Assembly (NCBI GenBank): GCA_945902805.1 | Contig: CAMDMZ010000019.1 | Location: 22,772-86,771 of the forward strand | Reading direction: 5' to 3' | Source: Propionivibrio dicarboxylicus | GTDB taxonomy: Bacteria; Pseudomonadota; Gammaproteobacteria; Burkholderiales; Rhodocyclaceae | Length of the DNA stretch: 64,000 nucleotides | Part shown: one piece after another, positions 9,007 to 18,307 of the stretch | Numbering within the stretch: the stretch's first letter is position 1 | Layout: each line of letters begins with the position of its first letter | The notes under the pieces: generated by a model | The model's input: the letters and a program-made list of their open reading frames with translations, nothing else | What the model was told of the DNA's origin: nothing | Databases searched by the model: none | Position numbers and translations under genes: made by a program

Positions 9007-10907
9007 ACAACGCCCTCGAACTGCTCGCTCCGGCGAAAAACGCCGACGTTGGCATCGAAGCCATCCGCCATGGTGCCGACGCCGTGTATATCGGCGGTCC
9101 GGCTTTCGGCGCGCGTTATGGCGCCGGCAACACCGTGGCCGACATCGAGCGCCTTGCCGACTTTGCACATCGTTTCCATGCCAAAATCTTCGTCACCCTC
9201 AATACCATCCTACGTGACGACGAACTGGACGATGCGCGGAAGCTCGCCTGGCAATTGCATGAAGCCGGCGCAGATGCGCTGATCGTGCAGGACATGGGCC
9301 TGCTCGAACTGGATCTGCCACCGATCCAGTTGCACGCCTCGACCCAGACCGATATCCGCAGCGCGGAGAAGGCCCGTTTCCTGCGGGACGTCGGGTTTTC
9401 GCAGATCGTCCTGGCACGCGAGCTCTCGCTCGACGAGATCCGCGCCGTACATCAAAAAGTCGGCTCTGGCGAGACGGCGGAAAGACCGCTGACGCTGGAA
9501 TTCTTCATCCACGGCGCCCTCTGCGTCGCCTTTTCCGGCCAGTGCTACATCAGCCACGCCCACACCGGCCGCAGCGCCAATCGCGGCGAATGCTCCCAAG
9601 CCTGCCGCCTGCCCTACACGCTGGAAGACAAGCAGGGGCGCATCGTCGCCCACGAAAAGCATCTACTGTCGATGAAGGACAACGATCAGAGCGCCAACCT
9701 GCGTGCGTTGGCCGATGCCGGCATTCGCTCGTTCAAGATCGAGGGTCGGCTCAAAGATGCGGCCTACGTCAAGAACGCCACGGCACATTACCGGCAGTTG
9801 ATCGACACCATCCTCGTCGACGCGCCGGAATATTCCCGCGCCTCGTCCGGGCACTGCAGCTACACCTTCACCCCGCGCCCGGAAAAGACCTTCAACCGTG
9901 GCGCCACCGATTATTTCGTCAATGGCCGCCAGCCCGACATCGGCGCCTTCGATACGCCCAGCTTTGCCGGAGAGGAAAGCGGCACCATCACCCGCATCGG
10001 ACCGGACTGGATCGAGGTCGACAGCGAAGAGAACTTTGCCAATGGCGACGGCATCAGCTACATGGCGCGTGGCAAGACCCTTTCCGGCATGCGCATCAAC
10101 GTCGCAGAAGGCAAGCGTCTGTTCCCCAACGAGATGCCGGAAGACCTCAAGGTCGGCATGCCGGTCTATCGCAATCGCGACCAGGCGTTCGAACGCCTGC
10201 TGGAGAAGGACTCGGCCGAGCGCCGCATTCCAGTCCGCCTCATGCTCGGCGAAACCGCCGACGGCTTTGGACTGTGCGTGTGCGACGACGAGGGCAGCAG
10301 CATCGTCGCCACGACGGCACTGGCCAAGGAAAAAGCCAAGGATCCACGCAAGTCGCTCGTCTCGCTGGGCGAACACCTGGGCAAGCTTGGCAGCACCGAT
10401 TTCAAGGCGACCGAGATCAAGATCAGTTTTTCGGCTCCGTGGTTCCTCCCCGCATCGACCGTCAACGCCCTGCGCCGCGAGGCCGTCGACATGATGATTG
10501 CAGCCCGCGAAACCAACCGGCCACGTCTGCCTCGGGCAGTACCCGTCGAACCGCCTGCCCCCTATCCGGAACGCGAACTCAGTTACCTTGGCAACGTGCT
10601 CAACAACCACGCCCGCGAGTTCTACCGCAAACATGGCGTCGAACTGATTGCCGATGCCTATGAAGCCGATACCACGCCGGGCGACGTCTCGCTGATGATC
10701 ACCAAGCACTGCCTGCGTTATAGCTACAGCCTGTGTCCGAAAGAGGCCAAGGGCTGGGTCAAGGGCGTGAATGCCGAGCCGATGACGCTGGTCAATGGCA
10801 AGGAACGCTTGCTACTGCGCTTCGACTGCAAGGCATGTGAAATGCATGTCGTCGGCAAGATGAAGAAGCATCGCCGGATCACCATTGTTCCTGTTCCTGG
10901 CCACTGA
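9003..10907 (+). CDS. rlhA: Peptidase U32 family 23S rRNA hydroxylation protein RlhA
   Basis: 634 residues: an N-terminal U32 domain (ELLAPAKNADVGIEAIRHGADAVYIGGP, FFIHGALCVAFSGQCYISHAHTGRSANRGECSQACR with its cysteine set) and the long C-terminal extension of the RlhA/YdcP group. In E. coli the protein is needed for hydroxylation of 23S rRNA C2501. Two later cysteines (FDCKACEMHV) probably complete a metal or cluster site. Copy 2 of the dispersed repeat adds KVGSGETA between the conserved helix LSLDEIRAVHQ and the strand LTLEFFIHGALC. The trhP paralogue in this window has no such insertion there. Copy 3 touches the stop codon. Confidence 0.85.
   Translation: MNNALELLAPAKNADVGIEAIRHGADAVYIGGPAFGARYGAGNTVADIERLADFAHRFHAKIFVTLNTILRDDELDDARKLAWQLHEAGADALIVQDMGLLELDLPPIQLHASTQTDIRSAEKARFLRDVGFSQIVLARELSLDEIRAVHQKVGSGETAERPLTLEFFIHGALCVAFSGQCYISHAHTGRSANRGECSQACRLPYTLEDKQGRIVAHEKHLLSMKDNDQSANLRALADAGIRSFKIEGRLKDAAYVKNATAHYRQLIDTILVDAPEYSRASSGHCSYTFTPRPEKTFNRGATDYFVNGRQPDIGAFDTPSFAGEESGTITRIGPDWIEVDSEENFANGDGISYMARGKTLSGMRINVAEGKRLFPNEMPEDLKVGMPVYRNRDQAFERLLEKDSAERRIPVRLMLGETADGFGLCVCDDEGSSIVATTALAKEKAKDPRKSLVSLGEHLGKLGSTDFKATEIKISFSAPWFLPASTVNALRREAVDMMIAARETNRPRLPRAVPVEPPAPYPERELSYLGNVLNNHAREFYRKHGVELIADAYEADTTPGDVSLMITKHCLRYSYSLCPKEAKGWVKGVNAEPMTLVNGKERLLLRFDCKACEMHVVGKMKKHRRITIVPVPGH
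9454..9479 (+). repeat. Dispersed 25-bp repeat, copy 2
   Basis: AAAAAGTCGG then CTCTGGCGAGACGGC, inside rlhA on the same strand, read KVGSGETA. It has three changes from consensus. Confidence 0.85.
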
Positions 10908-10930
10908 AAAGTCGGTTCTGGCGGGACGGC
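10907..10930 (+). repeat. Dispersed 25-bp repeat, copy 3
   Basis: AAAAGTCGGTTCTGG then CGGGACGGC. Its first base is the last base of the rlhA stop codon, and it ends 19 bases before the dusC start. Intergenic copy. Confidence 0.9.
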
Positions 10931-10949
10931 ACTGCAACACGACACGACG

Positions 10950-11906
10950 ATGACACGGCTCGTTCTCGCCCCCATGGAGGGCCTCGCCGACGACGTCCTG
11001 CGCGAGGTACTGACGACAGCCGGCGGCTATGACTGGTGCGTTACCGAGTTCGTCCGCGTTACTGACACGGTGCTGCCACATGCCGCGTTTACCCGTCTCT
11101 CGCCTGAACTGAAGAACGCCTCGCGCACACGTAGCGGCACACCCGTGCGGGTGCAACTGCTGGGCTCCAGCCCGACCATGCTGGCGGCCAATGCCGGACA
11201 TCTCGCGGCCCTCAATCCGGCCGGCATCGACCTCAACTTTGGCTGTCCGACACCGCTGGTCAATCGCAATCGGGGCGGAGCCGCCCTGCTCGACGAACCG
11301 GAATTGCTCTTCAGCATCGTCGCCGCCGTGCGTCGCGCCGTCCCGGCGACGATTCCGGTCACAGCCAAAATGCGCCTCGGCATCGACGACACCAGCCGCA
11401 CGCTCGACTGCGCCCGAGCGCTGGAAGCTGGCGGCGCCGATGAGTTGGTGGTTCATGCCCGCACCAAGCAGGACGGCTACCGCCCGCCGGCGCGCTGGGA
11501 GTGGATCGCCGAGATTCGCGACGTGGTCAAGCTGCCGCTGATCGCCAATGGCGAAGTGTGGAATCTCACGGATTACCGCGACATTTGTCGGGTTACCGGC
11601 TGCCACGACGTCATGCTCGGCCGCGGCGCGGTGGCCGATCCACTGCTGGCAACGCGCATCCGCAGCGACACAGACCACAACACCGCCGCCGACTGGGAAC
11701 TCATTAAGCAGTTGATCACCACGTTCTGGGACAAGGTGCAAGCCAAGGTGCTGCCGCATCAATCGCCCGGTCGCCTTAAGCAATGGCTGGGCATGATGCA
11801 ACGCAATTACCCGCAAGCGGAGACGCTCTACGCCGACATCCGCCAACTAAAACGCGCACCAGAAATCAGCGCCGTCTTTCGCCACGCGCTGACTCCCACG
11901 CCATGA
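10950..11906 (+). CDS. dusC: tRNA-dihydrouridine(16) synthase DusC
   Basis: 318 residues. This is a TIM-barrel flavin enzyme reducing uridine in tRNA. The N-terminus MTRLVLAPMEGLADDVLREVL and the catalytic segment DLNFGCPTPLVNRNRGGAALL, with the general-acid cysteine, are diagnostic of Dus proteins. HARTKQDGYRPPARWEW and IANGEVWN are further conserved blocks. The GYRPPA block and the short C-terminal helical domain fit the DusC group (U16) rather than DusA or DusB. It overlaps the radical SAM gene by four bases and heads a run of small RNA-modification genes with truC. Confidence 0.85.
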   Translation: MTRLVLAPMEGLADDVLREVLTTAGGYDWCVTEFVRVTDTVLPHAAFTRLSPELKNASRTRSGTPVRVQLLGSSPTMLAANAGHLAALNPAGIDLNFGCPTPLVNRNRGGAALLDEPELLFSIVAAVRRAVPATIPVTAKMRLGIDDTSRTLDCARALEAGGADELVVHARTKQDGYRPPARWEWIAEIRDVVKLPLIANGEVWNLTDYRDICRVTGCHDVMLGRGAVADPLLATRIRSDTDHNTAADWELIKQLITTFWDKVQAKVLPHQSPGRLKQWLGMMQRNYPQAETLYADIRQLKRAPEISAVFRHALTPTP

Positions 11907-13810
11907 CCCATCAACCATTCCGCGTGCTCGCCGTCATCCCACCGATGACGCAACTCAACACGCCCTACCCCTCGACCGCCTACCTCACCGGATTTTTGCG
12001 TTCGCGCCACATCGATGCCGTACAGGAAGATCTCGCCCTCGCCCTCGTGCTGCACCTGCTTTCAAAGAATGGGCTCGCTGGCCTGCACGACCAGGCGACG
12101 CGACTGACGAAAGCACAGCGCAGTCCGGCCGTGCGCGCCTTCGTACATCACTACGCGCGCTATGCCGCCACTATCGAGCCAGCCATCGCCTTCCTGCAAG
12201 GTCGCGACCCCAGCCTCGCCATGCGCATCGCCGGTCGCCAGTTCCTGCCTGAAGGACCGCGTTTCGCAGCACTCGACGTGTATATCGACGATGACGGCGG
12301 TGATCCGCTGGCCTGGGCCTTTGGCGCGCTCGGCGTACAAGATCGCGCCCGCCATTTCGCCACGCTCTACCTCAACGATCTCGCTGACGTCTTGCGCGAT
12401 GCGGTCGATCCACGCTTTGAATTCGTCCGCTATGCCGAGTCGATTGCCCAGAGCCAGGCCAGCTTCGACCCTTTGGCGCAAGCACTGGCCGCACCCAAAA
12501 ACCTGATCGACGATGCGCTGCATGAACTCACACTGGCCGCCATCGCAAAGCATCAGCCCAGCTTGGTCCTGCTGTCGACGCCCTTCCCCGGCAATGTCTA
12601 TGGTGCCCTGCGCATCGCCCAAACCATCAAGGCACACGATCCGACCATTGCCATTGCCCTCGGCGGCGGCTACGTCAATACCGAGTTGCGCGAACTGACC
12701 GAACCACGTCTGTTCGACTTTGTCGACTACGTCACCCTGGACGATGGCGAACTCCCCGTTTTGACGCTAATCGAACACCTGCAAGGCCAGCGGTCGGCGG
12801 AAGATCTGGTGCGTTGCTTCGTGCGTCAGGAAGATCTGGTTCGCTACATCAGTGCCGCCGCAGCCGAGATTGCGTTTGCCGACGCCGGCACACCGACGTG
12901 GGACGGCCTGCCGCTGGACCGTTACCTCTCGGTGCTGGACATGCTCAATCCCATGCACCGGCTCTGGTCCGATGGCCGCTGGAACAAGCTCACCGTCGCC
13001 CACGGTTGCTATTGGAAGAAGTGCACGTTCTGCGACACCTCGCTCGACTACATTTCGCGCTACGAAGCCATCGCCGCTGCCACGCTTGTGGACCGTATCG
13101 AAGCCATCATCGCCGAGACCGGCCAGAGCGGTTTTCACTTCGTCGACGAAGCCGCGCCACCCAAAGCCTTGCGCGCGCTGGCCGAGGAGTTGCTGCGACG
13201 CCAGGTGGCGATTTCGTGGTGGGGCAATATCCGTTTCGAAAAATCCTTCACTCCTGAGCTCTGCCAACTTCTTGCCGACAGCGGTTGTATTGCCGTCTCG
13301 GGCGGGCTGGAAGTCGCCTCCGATCGTTTGCTGAAACTGATGCAAAAAGGGGTCTCGGTCGAGCAGGTGGCGCGGGTGACCAACGCATTTACCGAAGCCG
13401 GTATTCTGGTTCACGCTTATTTGATGTATGGCTTTCCAACCCAGACGGTACAAGACACGGTGGATGCACTTGAATATGTGCGCCAATTATTCGAAGCCGG
13501 TTGCATCAATTCAGGATTCTTCCACCGCTTTGCCTGTACGGTGCATTCCCCGGTCGGCCTGCACCCCGAGGAATTCGGCGTCAAACTGCGACCATTGCCG
13601 GCCGGAAGATTCGCCAAAAACGACGTCGCCTTCATCGACCCGACTGGCGTCGATCATGCGACTCTAGGCAAAGCACTCGAAAAAGCGATCTACAACTACA
13701 TGCACGGCATCGGCATGGATGAAGACGTGCGCCGCTGGTTCAGCGGCAAGGTACCGCGCAGCCGCGTGCCACACGATTTCGTCGAACGGGCATTGGCCGG
13801 CAACGTATGA
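11903..13810 (+). CDS. B12-binding-type radical SAM protein of unknown substrate
   Basis: 635 residues from the ATG at 11903, which overlaps the dusC stop as ATGA. A longer reading from 11783 would run through dusC. The N-terminal region (RVLAVIPPMTQLNTPYPSTAYLTGFLR, then LSTPFPGNVYGALRIAQTIK and IALGGGYVNTEL) resembles the cobalamin-binding domain of class B radical SAM proteins. The cluster motif is HGCYWKKCTFCDTS, a CX4CX2C spacing rather than CX3CX2C. The C-terminal barrel contains SGGLEVASDRLLKLMQKGVS and AYLMYGFPTQT. No experimentally defined family is recognised. Its position suggests an RNA- or cofactor-related role, but that is only inference from neighbours. Confidence 0.75.
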   Translation: MTHQPFRVLAVIPPMTQLNTPYPSTAYLTGFLRSRHIDAVQEDLALALVLHLLSKNGLAGLHDQATRLTKAQRSPAVRAFVHHYARYAATIEPAIAFLQGRDPSLAMRIAGRQFLPEGPRFAALDVYIDDDGGDPLAWAFGALGVQDRARHFATLYLNDLADVLRDAVDPRFEFVRYAESIAQSQASFDPLAQALAAPKNLIDDALHELTLAAIAKHQPSLVLLSTPFPGNVYGALRIAQTIKAHDPTIAIALGGGYVNTELRELTEPRLFDFVDYVTLDDGELPVLTLIEHLQGQRSAEDLVRCFVRQEDLVRYISAAAAEIAFADAGTPTWDGLPLDRYLSVLDMLNPMHRLWSDGRWNKLTVAHGCYWKKCTFCDTSLDYISRYEAIAAATLVDRIEAIIAETGQSGFHFVDEAAPPKALRALAEELLRRQVAISWWGNIRFEKSFTPELCQLLADSGCIAVSGGLEVASDRLLKLMQKGVSVEQVARVTNAFTEAGILVHAYLMYGFPTQTVQDTVDALEYVRQLFEAGCINSGFFHRFACTVHSPVGLHPEEFGVKLRPLPAGRFAKNDVAFIDPTGVDHATLGKALEKAIYNYMHGIGMDEDVRRWFSGKVPRSRVPHDFVERALAGNV

Positions 13811-14019
13811 AGCCGGAAGATCTCGAATTGCTGGTCACCCGCGTCATGCCTTTCGGCAAACATAAGGGCTGCCTGATCGCAGACCTGCCGGGCAATTACC
13901 TCAACTGGTTTGCGCGCAAAGGTTTCCCACCCGGCGAAATCGGCCGCCTGCTGGCCCTGATGCAGGAGATGGACCATAACGGACTCTCGCCCCTGCTCGA
14001 TCCCCTGCGGCGGCGATAA
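13807..14019 (+). CDS. DUF3820 family small protein
   Basis: 70 residues. The core VMPFGKHKGCLIADLPGNYLNWFARKGFPPGEIGRL is the DUF3820 pattern (PFGK-x-KG, LP-x-x-YL-x-WF). The family is widespread in Proteobacteria and has no settled biochemical role. It overlaps the radical SAM stop by four bases (ATGA) and is followed after nine bases by truC, so these genes are probably one transcript. Confidence 0.8.
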   Translation: MKPEDLELLVTRVMPFGKHKGCLIADLPGNYLNWFARKGFPPGEIGRLLALMQEMDHNGLSPLLDPLRRR

Positions 14020-14028
14020 GCAGGCGCG

Positions 14029-14742
14029 ATGCTGGAAATCCTCTTCCGTGATGACCACCTGATCGCCATTCACAAGCCGGCCGGACTGCTGGTTCATCGC
14101 AGCAACATCGATCGCCACGAAACGCGCTTTGCGGTGCAATTGCTGCGCGACCAGATCGGCCAGCATGTCTATCCCGCGCACCGGCTCGACAAAGGCACCT
14201 CGGGCATCCTGCTGTTCGCGCTGAATGGCGATATCGCGCGCGCACTCGGTCGTCAATTCGAAGCGGGAACGGTGGGCAAAACCTACCGTGCCATCGTGCG
14301 TGGCTGGCCGCCGGAATCAGGCCGTATCGATCATCCGCTGAGCCGCCAGTTTGATGACCATGGCCGCCCTCAAACCGAGACCGCAATGCAGGCGCTGCCG
14401 GCGCTGACTGACTTCCGTCGCCTCGCCACGGCTGAAATCGATGCCTGCGTCGATCGCTACCCACGCTCGCGTTATGCGCTGGTAGAACTGACGCCACTAA
14501 CCGGCCGCCAGCATCAATTGCGCCGCCACATGAAGCACATTGCGCACCCCATCATCGGCGATGCGACGCACGGCAAAGGACGACACAATCGATTTTTCCA
14601 GGAGCGCTTCGCTTGTCATCGTTTGCTGCTGGCATCAACAGAACTACGCCTGCAGCATCCGCTCAGCGCTGAAGTTCTGCTCTTGCAAACCCCACCAGCC
14701 GCCGATTTCGCCGCCGTATCGACGGCCCTGGGCTGGGACTGA
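14029..14742 (+). CDS. truC: tRNA pseudouridine synthase C (RluA family)
   Basis: 237 residues. The catalytic block AHRLDKGTSGILLFA contains the aspartate of RluA-type synthases. EAGTVGKTYRAIVRGWPP and ELTPLTGRQHQLRRHMKHIAHPIIGDATHGKG are the other conserved motifs. There is no S4 domain, and the N-terminus ILFRDDHLIAIHKPAGLLVHRS is typical of TruC, which modifies U65 in some tRNAs. Subfamily choice is by length and N-terminus; another RluA-like substrate is possible. It ends five bases from the convergent GGDEF gene. Confidence 0.8.
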   Translation: MLEILFRDDHLIAIHKPAGLLVHRSNIDRHETRFAVQLLRDQIGQHVYPAHRLDKGTSGILLFALNGDIARALGRQFEAGTVGKTYRAIVRGWPPESGRIDHPLSRQFDDHGRPQTETAMQALPALTDFRRLATAEIDACVDRYPRSRYALVELTPLTGRQHQLRRHMKHIAHPIIGDATHGKGRHNRFFQERFACHRLLLASTELRLQHPLSAEVLLLQTPPAADFAAVSTALGWD

Positions 14743-14747
14743 TGCGA

Positions 14748-15758
14748 TCAGGATGTCCCGGGGTCAAAAACAACCACCCGATTGCCGCCATCGTGCTTAC
14801 CCAGGTAAGCCGCCAAACTCGCACATTGCGACAACTCTTCAGCGGTTTTGCCGTGTCGCGGATAGCCAGCCACACCGGCCGTCACGGTGGCTTGCAGACC
14901 AAAATTGCCAAACACGGGATGACTACCGGCGAGGTGCGACCGCCATTGCTCCGCCAGCCGCGCGGCCATCTCGATCTCAATCCCGGGCAACACCATCATG
15001 AACTCATCGCCGCCATGACGACAGGCAATGATCTGCGTTTCGGCAAGGGTCGATAACAACTGGCTGCCCAAGACCCTGATCACCTCATCGCCGGCTTGCT
15101 GGCCATAAGTCTCATTGATTTTTTTCAAATGATCGATATCGAGCAACACCACCGAGAGCGGCTTGCCTTCATGGCGCGCCAGGCTGAGCTGGTGTTCCAG
15201 AACGTCGTTCAAGTAAGCGCGGTTATATACCCCCGTAAGCGCATCCCGCTGGCGCATTTCACCTAGACGAACCTGCAACGCCTCGATTTCGTCGAGTTTG
15301 GCTCGCAGCGTGGCATTGCTGCAGGCCAGTTCGCCAGCCTGCTCGCGCAAGCGTCGTTCGCGCAAAACTGCCGCCGTCATGTCTTGCACATGAACGGCAC
15401 AAGCCGGCACGGATACCAAACGTATCGGCGTCAGGTTGATCAGTTGCTGCATGCGCTGGTCCCGGTGGCGATCGTCAGGGTTCCGATACAAGGGCAGGAT
15501 CGAGCGATGAATCGAGGGCGAGAGCAAACCGGCAAGGTGATAGGAAAGTGCCTGTTGCAAGGCATTTTCAAAACGCGTACCGACCACGTCGGGAAAGATC
15601 GTCCGAATCGATTGGCCGATCGCGATATCGGCCGCAATCCCGCTGTACTCGACCATCCAGCGGTTCCACACCAGTACGCGGGCGTCGGCATCGACGACAA
15701 CAATTCCATTGGCGATGGCGTCGAGCACTTCCGAGCGAACTGTGGCGTCGATGTCCAT
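14748..15758 (-). CDS. PAS-GGDEF diguanylate cyclase
   Basis: 336 residues, soluble. An N-terminal PAS-like domain (VLDAIANGIVVVDADARVLVWNRWM, about 8-125), a short coiled coil (about 135-175) and a GGDEF domain (about 176-330) with DALTGVYNR, DIDHLKKINETYGQQAGDEV and CRHGGDEF. The position where the RxxD I-site would be reads AETQ, so product inhibition at the usual site is not expected. Its ATG overlaps the stop of the CheC-like gene by three bases, which makes the two an operon. A role as output of a chemosensory phosphatase partner is inference. Confidence 0.85.
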   Translation of the reverse strand: MDIDATVRSEVLDAIANGIVVVDADARVLVWNRWMVEYSGIAADIAIGQSIRTIFPDVVGTRFENALQQALSYHLAGLLSPSIHRSILPLYRNPDDRHRDQRMQQLINLTPIRLVSVPACAVHVQDMTAAVLRERRLREQAGELACSNATLRAKLDEIEALQVRLGEMRQRDALTGVYNRAYLNDVLEHQLSLARHEGKPLSVVLLDIDHLKKINETYGQQAGDEVIRVLGSQLLSTLAETQIIACRHGGDEFMMVLPGIEIEMAARLAEQWRSHLAGSHPVFGNFGLQATVTAGVAGYPRHGKTAEELSQCASLAAYLGKHDGGNRVVVFDPGTS

Positions 15759-16372
15759 CAGCCTAAACCCTGTGCCTCAAGAAATCGATCGATACACTCA
15801 ATCAAGCCGCGCAAGGAACCGACATTGAGAAGAAAGAGCAAATGACCATTGAGCCGTTGCCGGCTGATCGTCAGATCAACCTGAACCAACAGAATCACAC
15901 GATCGGGATCAGTCCCAAAGAGGTCCAGCGTCAACGAATCAGCATATTGATGCTGCGGCAGGCTACCCTCGAACTCGACCGCAAACATATCGGCCAAGGC
16001 GCTGATGCAGGCATTGAGAATGATGTTGCCAACCTCGCACATCGCCTCCTGTTCCAGCTCTGACAGTTGCTCGGGTGGAACCAGTTCACCGAGCATGTGG
16101 GCAACGATCACCAACGCATTGTTTTCCGGAAAGAGCAGCATGGCTCTGGCATCGAACGGGCCGTGAAAATCCTGCGACACCAGCGACATGTGGGTCATCT
16201 CGCGCGTCGTCAGTGCCGCTCTAACCTCCGCCGGCGGCAGGAACAGAATGTTGGGGGCCGAGAGCTGGATTTCGTCGCGCACGATTTGGCTCAGGCTGGC
16301 CGCTGCACGACCGACACCGATATTGAAAATCTCGGATAGTGCGTCGCGCTGCAGTTCGCTGACTTCAATCAT
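15758..16372 (-). CDS. CheC-family chemotaxis phosphatase-like protein
   Basis: 204 residues. CheC proteins dephosphorylate CheY-P through two motifs of the form D/S-x3-E-x2-N-x22-P. The first is intact here (DALSEIFN, then proline 22 residues later). The second reads EAMCEVGN with a proline 22 residues later, keeping Glu and Asn but with Glu instead of Asp/Ser at the first position. No other chemotaxis gene lies in the window. It is first in a two-gene operon with a diguanylate cyclase and divergent from tamA. It might act on a receiver domain of a c-di-GMP circuit rather than the flagellar switch; this is speculative. Confidence 0.8.
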   Translation of the reverse strand: MIEVSELQRDALSEIFNIGVGRAAASLSQIVRDEIQLSAPNILFLPPAEVRAALTTREMTHMSLVSQDFHGPFDARAMLLFPENNALVIVAHMLGELVPPEQLSELEQEAMCEVGNIILNACISALADMFAVEFEGSLPQHQYADSLTLDLFGTDPDRVILLVQVDLTISRQRLNGHLLFLLNVGSLRGLIECIDRFLEAQGLG

Positions 16373-16525
16373 GGTGCATGCTCGATGGTCGATAGTAGAT
16401 GGCGAGCGTCACTTTAAGCCCGGGCAGGCAGTTTAACGAGAAACACCAAGCGACGAATCACTACAATCAAGCACTTGCTTTGCTCTGGCGCGCGCGCGCA
16501 ATGAGAACTTCGACCGTATCGCCTG
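16373..16525. other. Divergent intergenic region between the cheC-like gene and tamA
   Basis: 153 bases between two divergent starts. It must hold promoters for both directions, but I see no convincing sigma-70 pair, operator or repeat in it. Confidence 0.4.
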
Positions 16526-18307
16526 ATGTTTGATGCTTCCTTACGCTGGCTCAGCCTGTCCTGCTTGTGCCTACTCAGCCTGCTGAGCACTGCTGGCAGC
16601 GCGGAGACCGCGCTGCCGACCAGCACGGCTCCCGAAATGGCGTTAACGCTGGTCGCGCCCGAATCGGTGCATGCCCTGCTCACTCAGTATCTCGATCTGC
16701 CGGCGCAAATCAGCGGCGATGACGCGCAACAGGTACTGACGCGACGGATTCGGCGCGAAGCGGCTGAACTGCTCGCCACCGAGGGTTATTTTTCCCCGCG
16801 CATCGAAGTACAGCCAGCCACCGCATCACCGGCCACACTGATCGTCGACGTGGTCCCCGGCACACTTACCCGGGTTGAAACTGTTGCGCTCGAATTCCAC
16901 GGCGATCTGGCGGCTGACGCTGACACACAATCCGCTCGTCGCGACCAGCTACGAGCCGAATGGCGACTCAAAGCGGGCGCCGCCTTTCGTTCGGCCGACT
17001 GGGAAGCTGCGAAAGCCAAACTTCTGGCGACCCTGCTGGCCACCGACCACGCCACCGCACGTCTCGTCGAGAGCCAGGCTGAGGTCGATCCGGAACGGGC
17101 GACGGCCCGCCTGCACCTCGTCATCGACAGCGGCCCGCTGGTGCGCTTCGGTGCCCTGAGCATCCGCGGTCTGAAACGCTACGACGCCGCGCTGGTCCAG
17201 CGGCTGGCGCCCTTCGCTGCAGGCGATCCCTATCGGCGTGACGCCCTGCTGGCCTTTCAAACGCGCCTGCAAAACACACCCTGGTTTCATTCGGTGATCG
17301 TCGAACTTGACCCGGTCGATCCAAGCAGCGTGGATAACATCGTACCGGTCCGCGTCACGCTCGCCGAAACGTCTGCCCAGCGCATCAGCACCGGCCTTGG
17401 CTACAGCACTAATAGCGGCACACGCGGCGAACTCAACTACCGCCATCACGATTTCCTGGGCCGGGCCTGGGATTTGAATAGTGGTGTACGCAGCGAACAA
17501 AAGCGTCAGTCCGTATTCGCCGATCTGGCGCTAGTGCCCGATGCAGCCGGCTACCGACTTAACCTTGGTGGCCGCCTGGAAACCACCGATATCGAAGGCC
17601 TGATCACTAAACGCCGGGTGCTGGGTGCTACTCGCAGTCGTGTCGAGGACAAGATCGAACGACGCCTCGGGCTCGAATGGCAACACGAAAACCAACGCAC
17701 GGCGACCACCGTCGGCGACAACAGCACGGCCTTGACGCTTGATTGGCACTGGATTCGCCGCGCGGTAGATGACACGCTGCATCCTCGGCAAGGCAATCTG
17801 ATCGAGCTCCGGCTCGGCGGCGCCGCAAAACAACTACTGTCCGACCGCAGCTTTGTCCGTAGCCATCTACGCGTCCAGCACTGGTGGCCGATCAATCACT
17901 GGAATCAGCGCGACACGCTGGCCGTGCGCGGTGAACTGGGCTTTACCGCCGCCGCATCGCGCACCGGCATACCGCAGGATTACCTGTTCCGTAGCGGCGG
18001 CGGACAAACGGTACGCGGCCACGCCTACCAAAGCCTCGGCGTGGCCGAAGACAATGCCATCAAAGGCGGTCGCAGTTTGCTGGTCGGCAGTCTCGAATAC
18101 ACGCATTGGCAGGCCGGACCATGGGGCACGGCGGTGTTCGTGGATGTCGGCGACGCGGCAGATCGCTGGCGCGACATGAAGCCCGCCGTCGGCATCGGCA
18201 TTGGCGCACGCTGGCAAAGCCCCGTCGGTTCGCTGGCCTTCGACCTGGCGCGCGGCAGTCGCAGTGCGCGCTGGTATCCGCACTTTGCCCTGATGGTGGC
18301 CTTCTGA
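16526..18307 (+). CDS. tamA: Translocation and assembly module outer-membrane protein TamA
   Basis: 593 residues with a signal peptide (about 1-26, ending TAGSA). POTRA-like repeats occupy about 30-270, and a 16-strand Omp85-type barrel fills the C-terminal half. The barrel shows STGLGYSTNSGTRGELNYRHHD, the Omp85 loop motif SGGGQTVRGHAYQS, and a final strand ending HFALMVAF with terminal phenylalanine, as expected for Bam recognition. The next gene is tamB, overlapped by one base, which is the standard pairing. Together they act in outer-membrane protein assembly and phospholipid transport. Confidence 0.9.
   Translation: MFDASLRWLSLSCLCLLSLLSTAGSAETALPTSTAPEMALTLVAPESVHALLTQYLDLPAQISGDDAQQVLTRRIRREAAELLATEGYFSPRIEVQPATASPATLIVDVVPGTLTRVETVALEFHGDLAADADTQSARRDQLRAEWRLKAGAAFRSADWEAAKAKLLATLLATDHATARLVESQAEVDPERATARLHLVIDSGPLVRFGALSIRGLKRYDAALVQRLAPFAAGDPYRRDALLAFQTRLQNTPWFHSVIVELDPVDPSSVDNIVPVRVTLAETSAQRISTGLGYSTNSGTRGELNYRHHDFLGRAWDLNSGVRSEQKRQSVFADLALVPDAAGYRLNLGGRLETTDIEGLITKRRVLGATRSRVEDKIERRLGLEWQHENQRTATTVGDNSTALTLDWHWIRRAVDDTLHPRQGNLIELRLGGAAKQLLSDRSFVRSHLRVQHWWPINHWNQRDTLAVRGELGFTAAASRTGIPQDYLFRSGGGQTVRGHAYQSLGVAEDNAIKGGRSLLVGSLEYTHWQAGPWGTAVFVDVGDAADRWRDMKPAVGIGIGARWQSPVGSLAFDLARGSRSARWYPHFALMVAF

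Noticed and set aside
9542-10663. 373-codon frame inside rlhA on the same strand
   Set aside because: Arg/Gln/His-rich out-of-frame reading of the conserved U32 gene.
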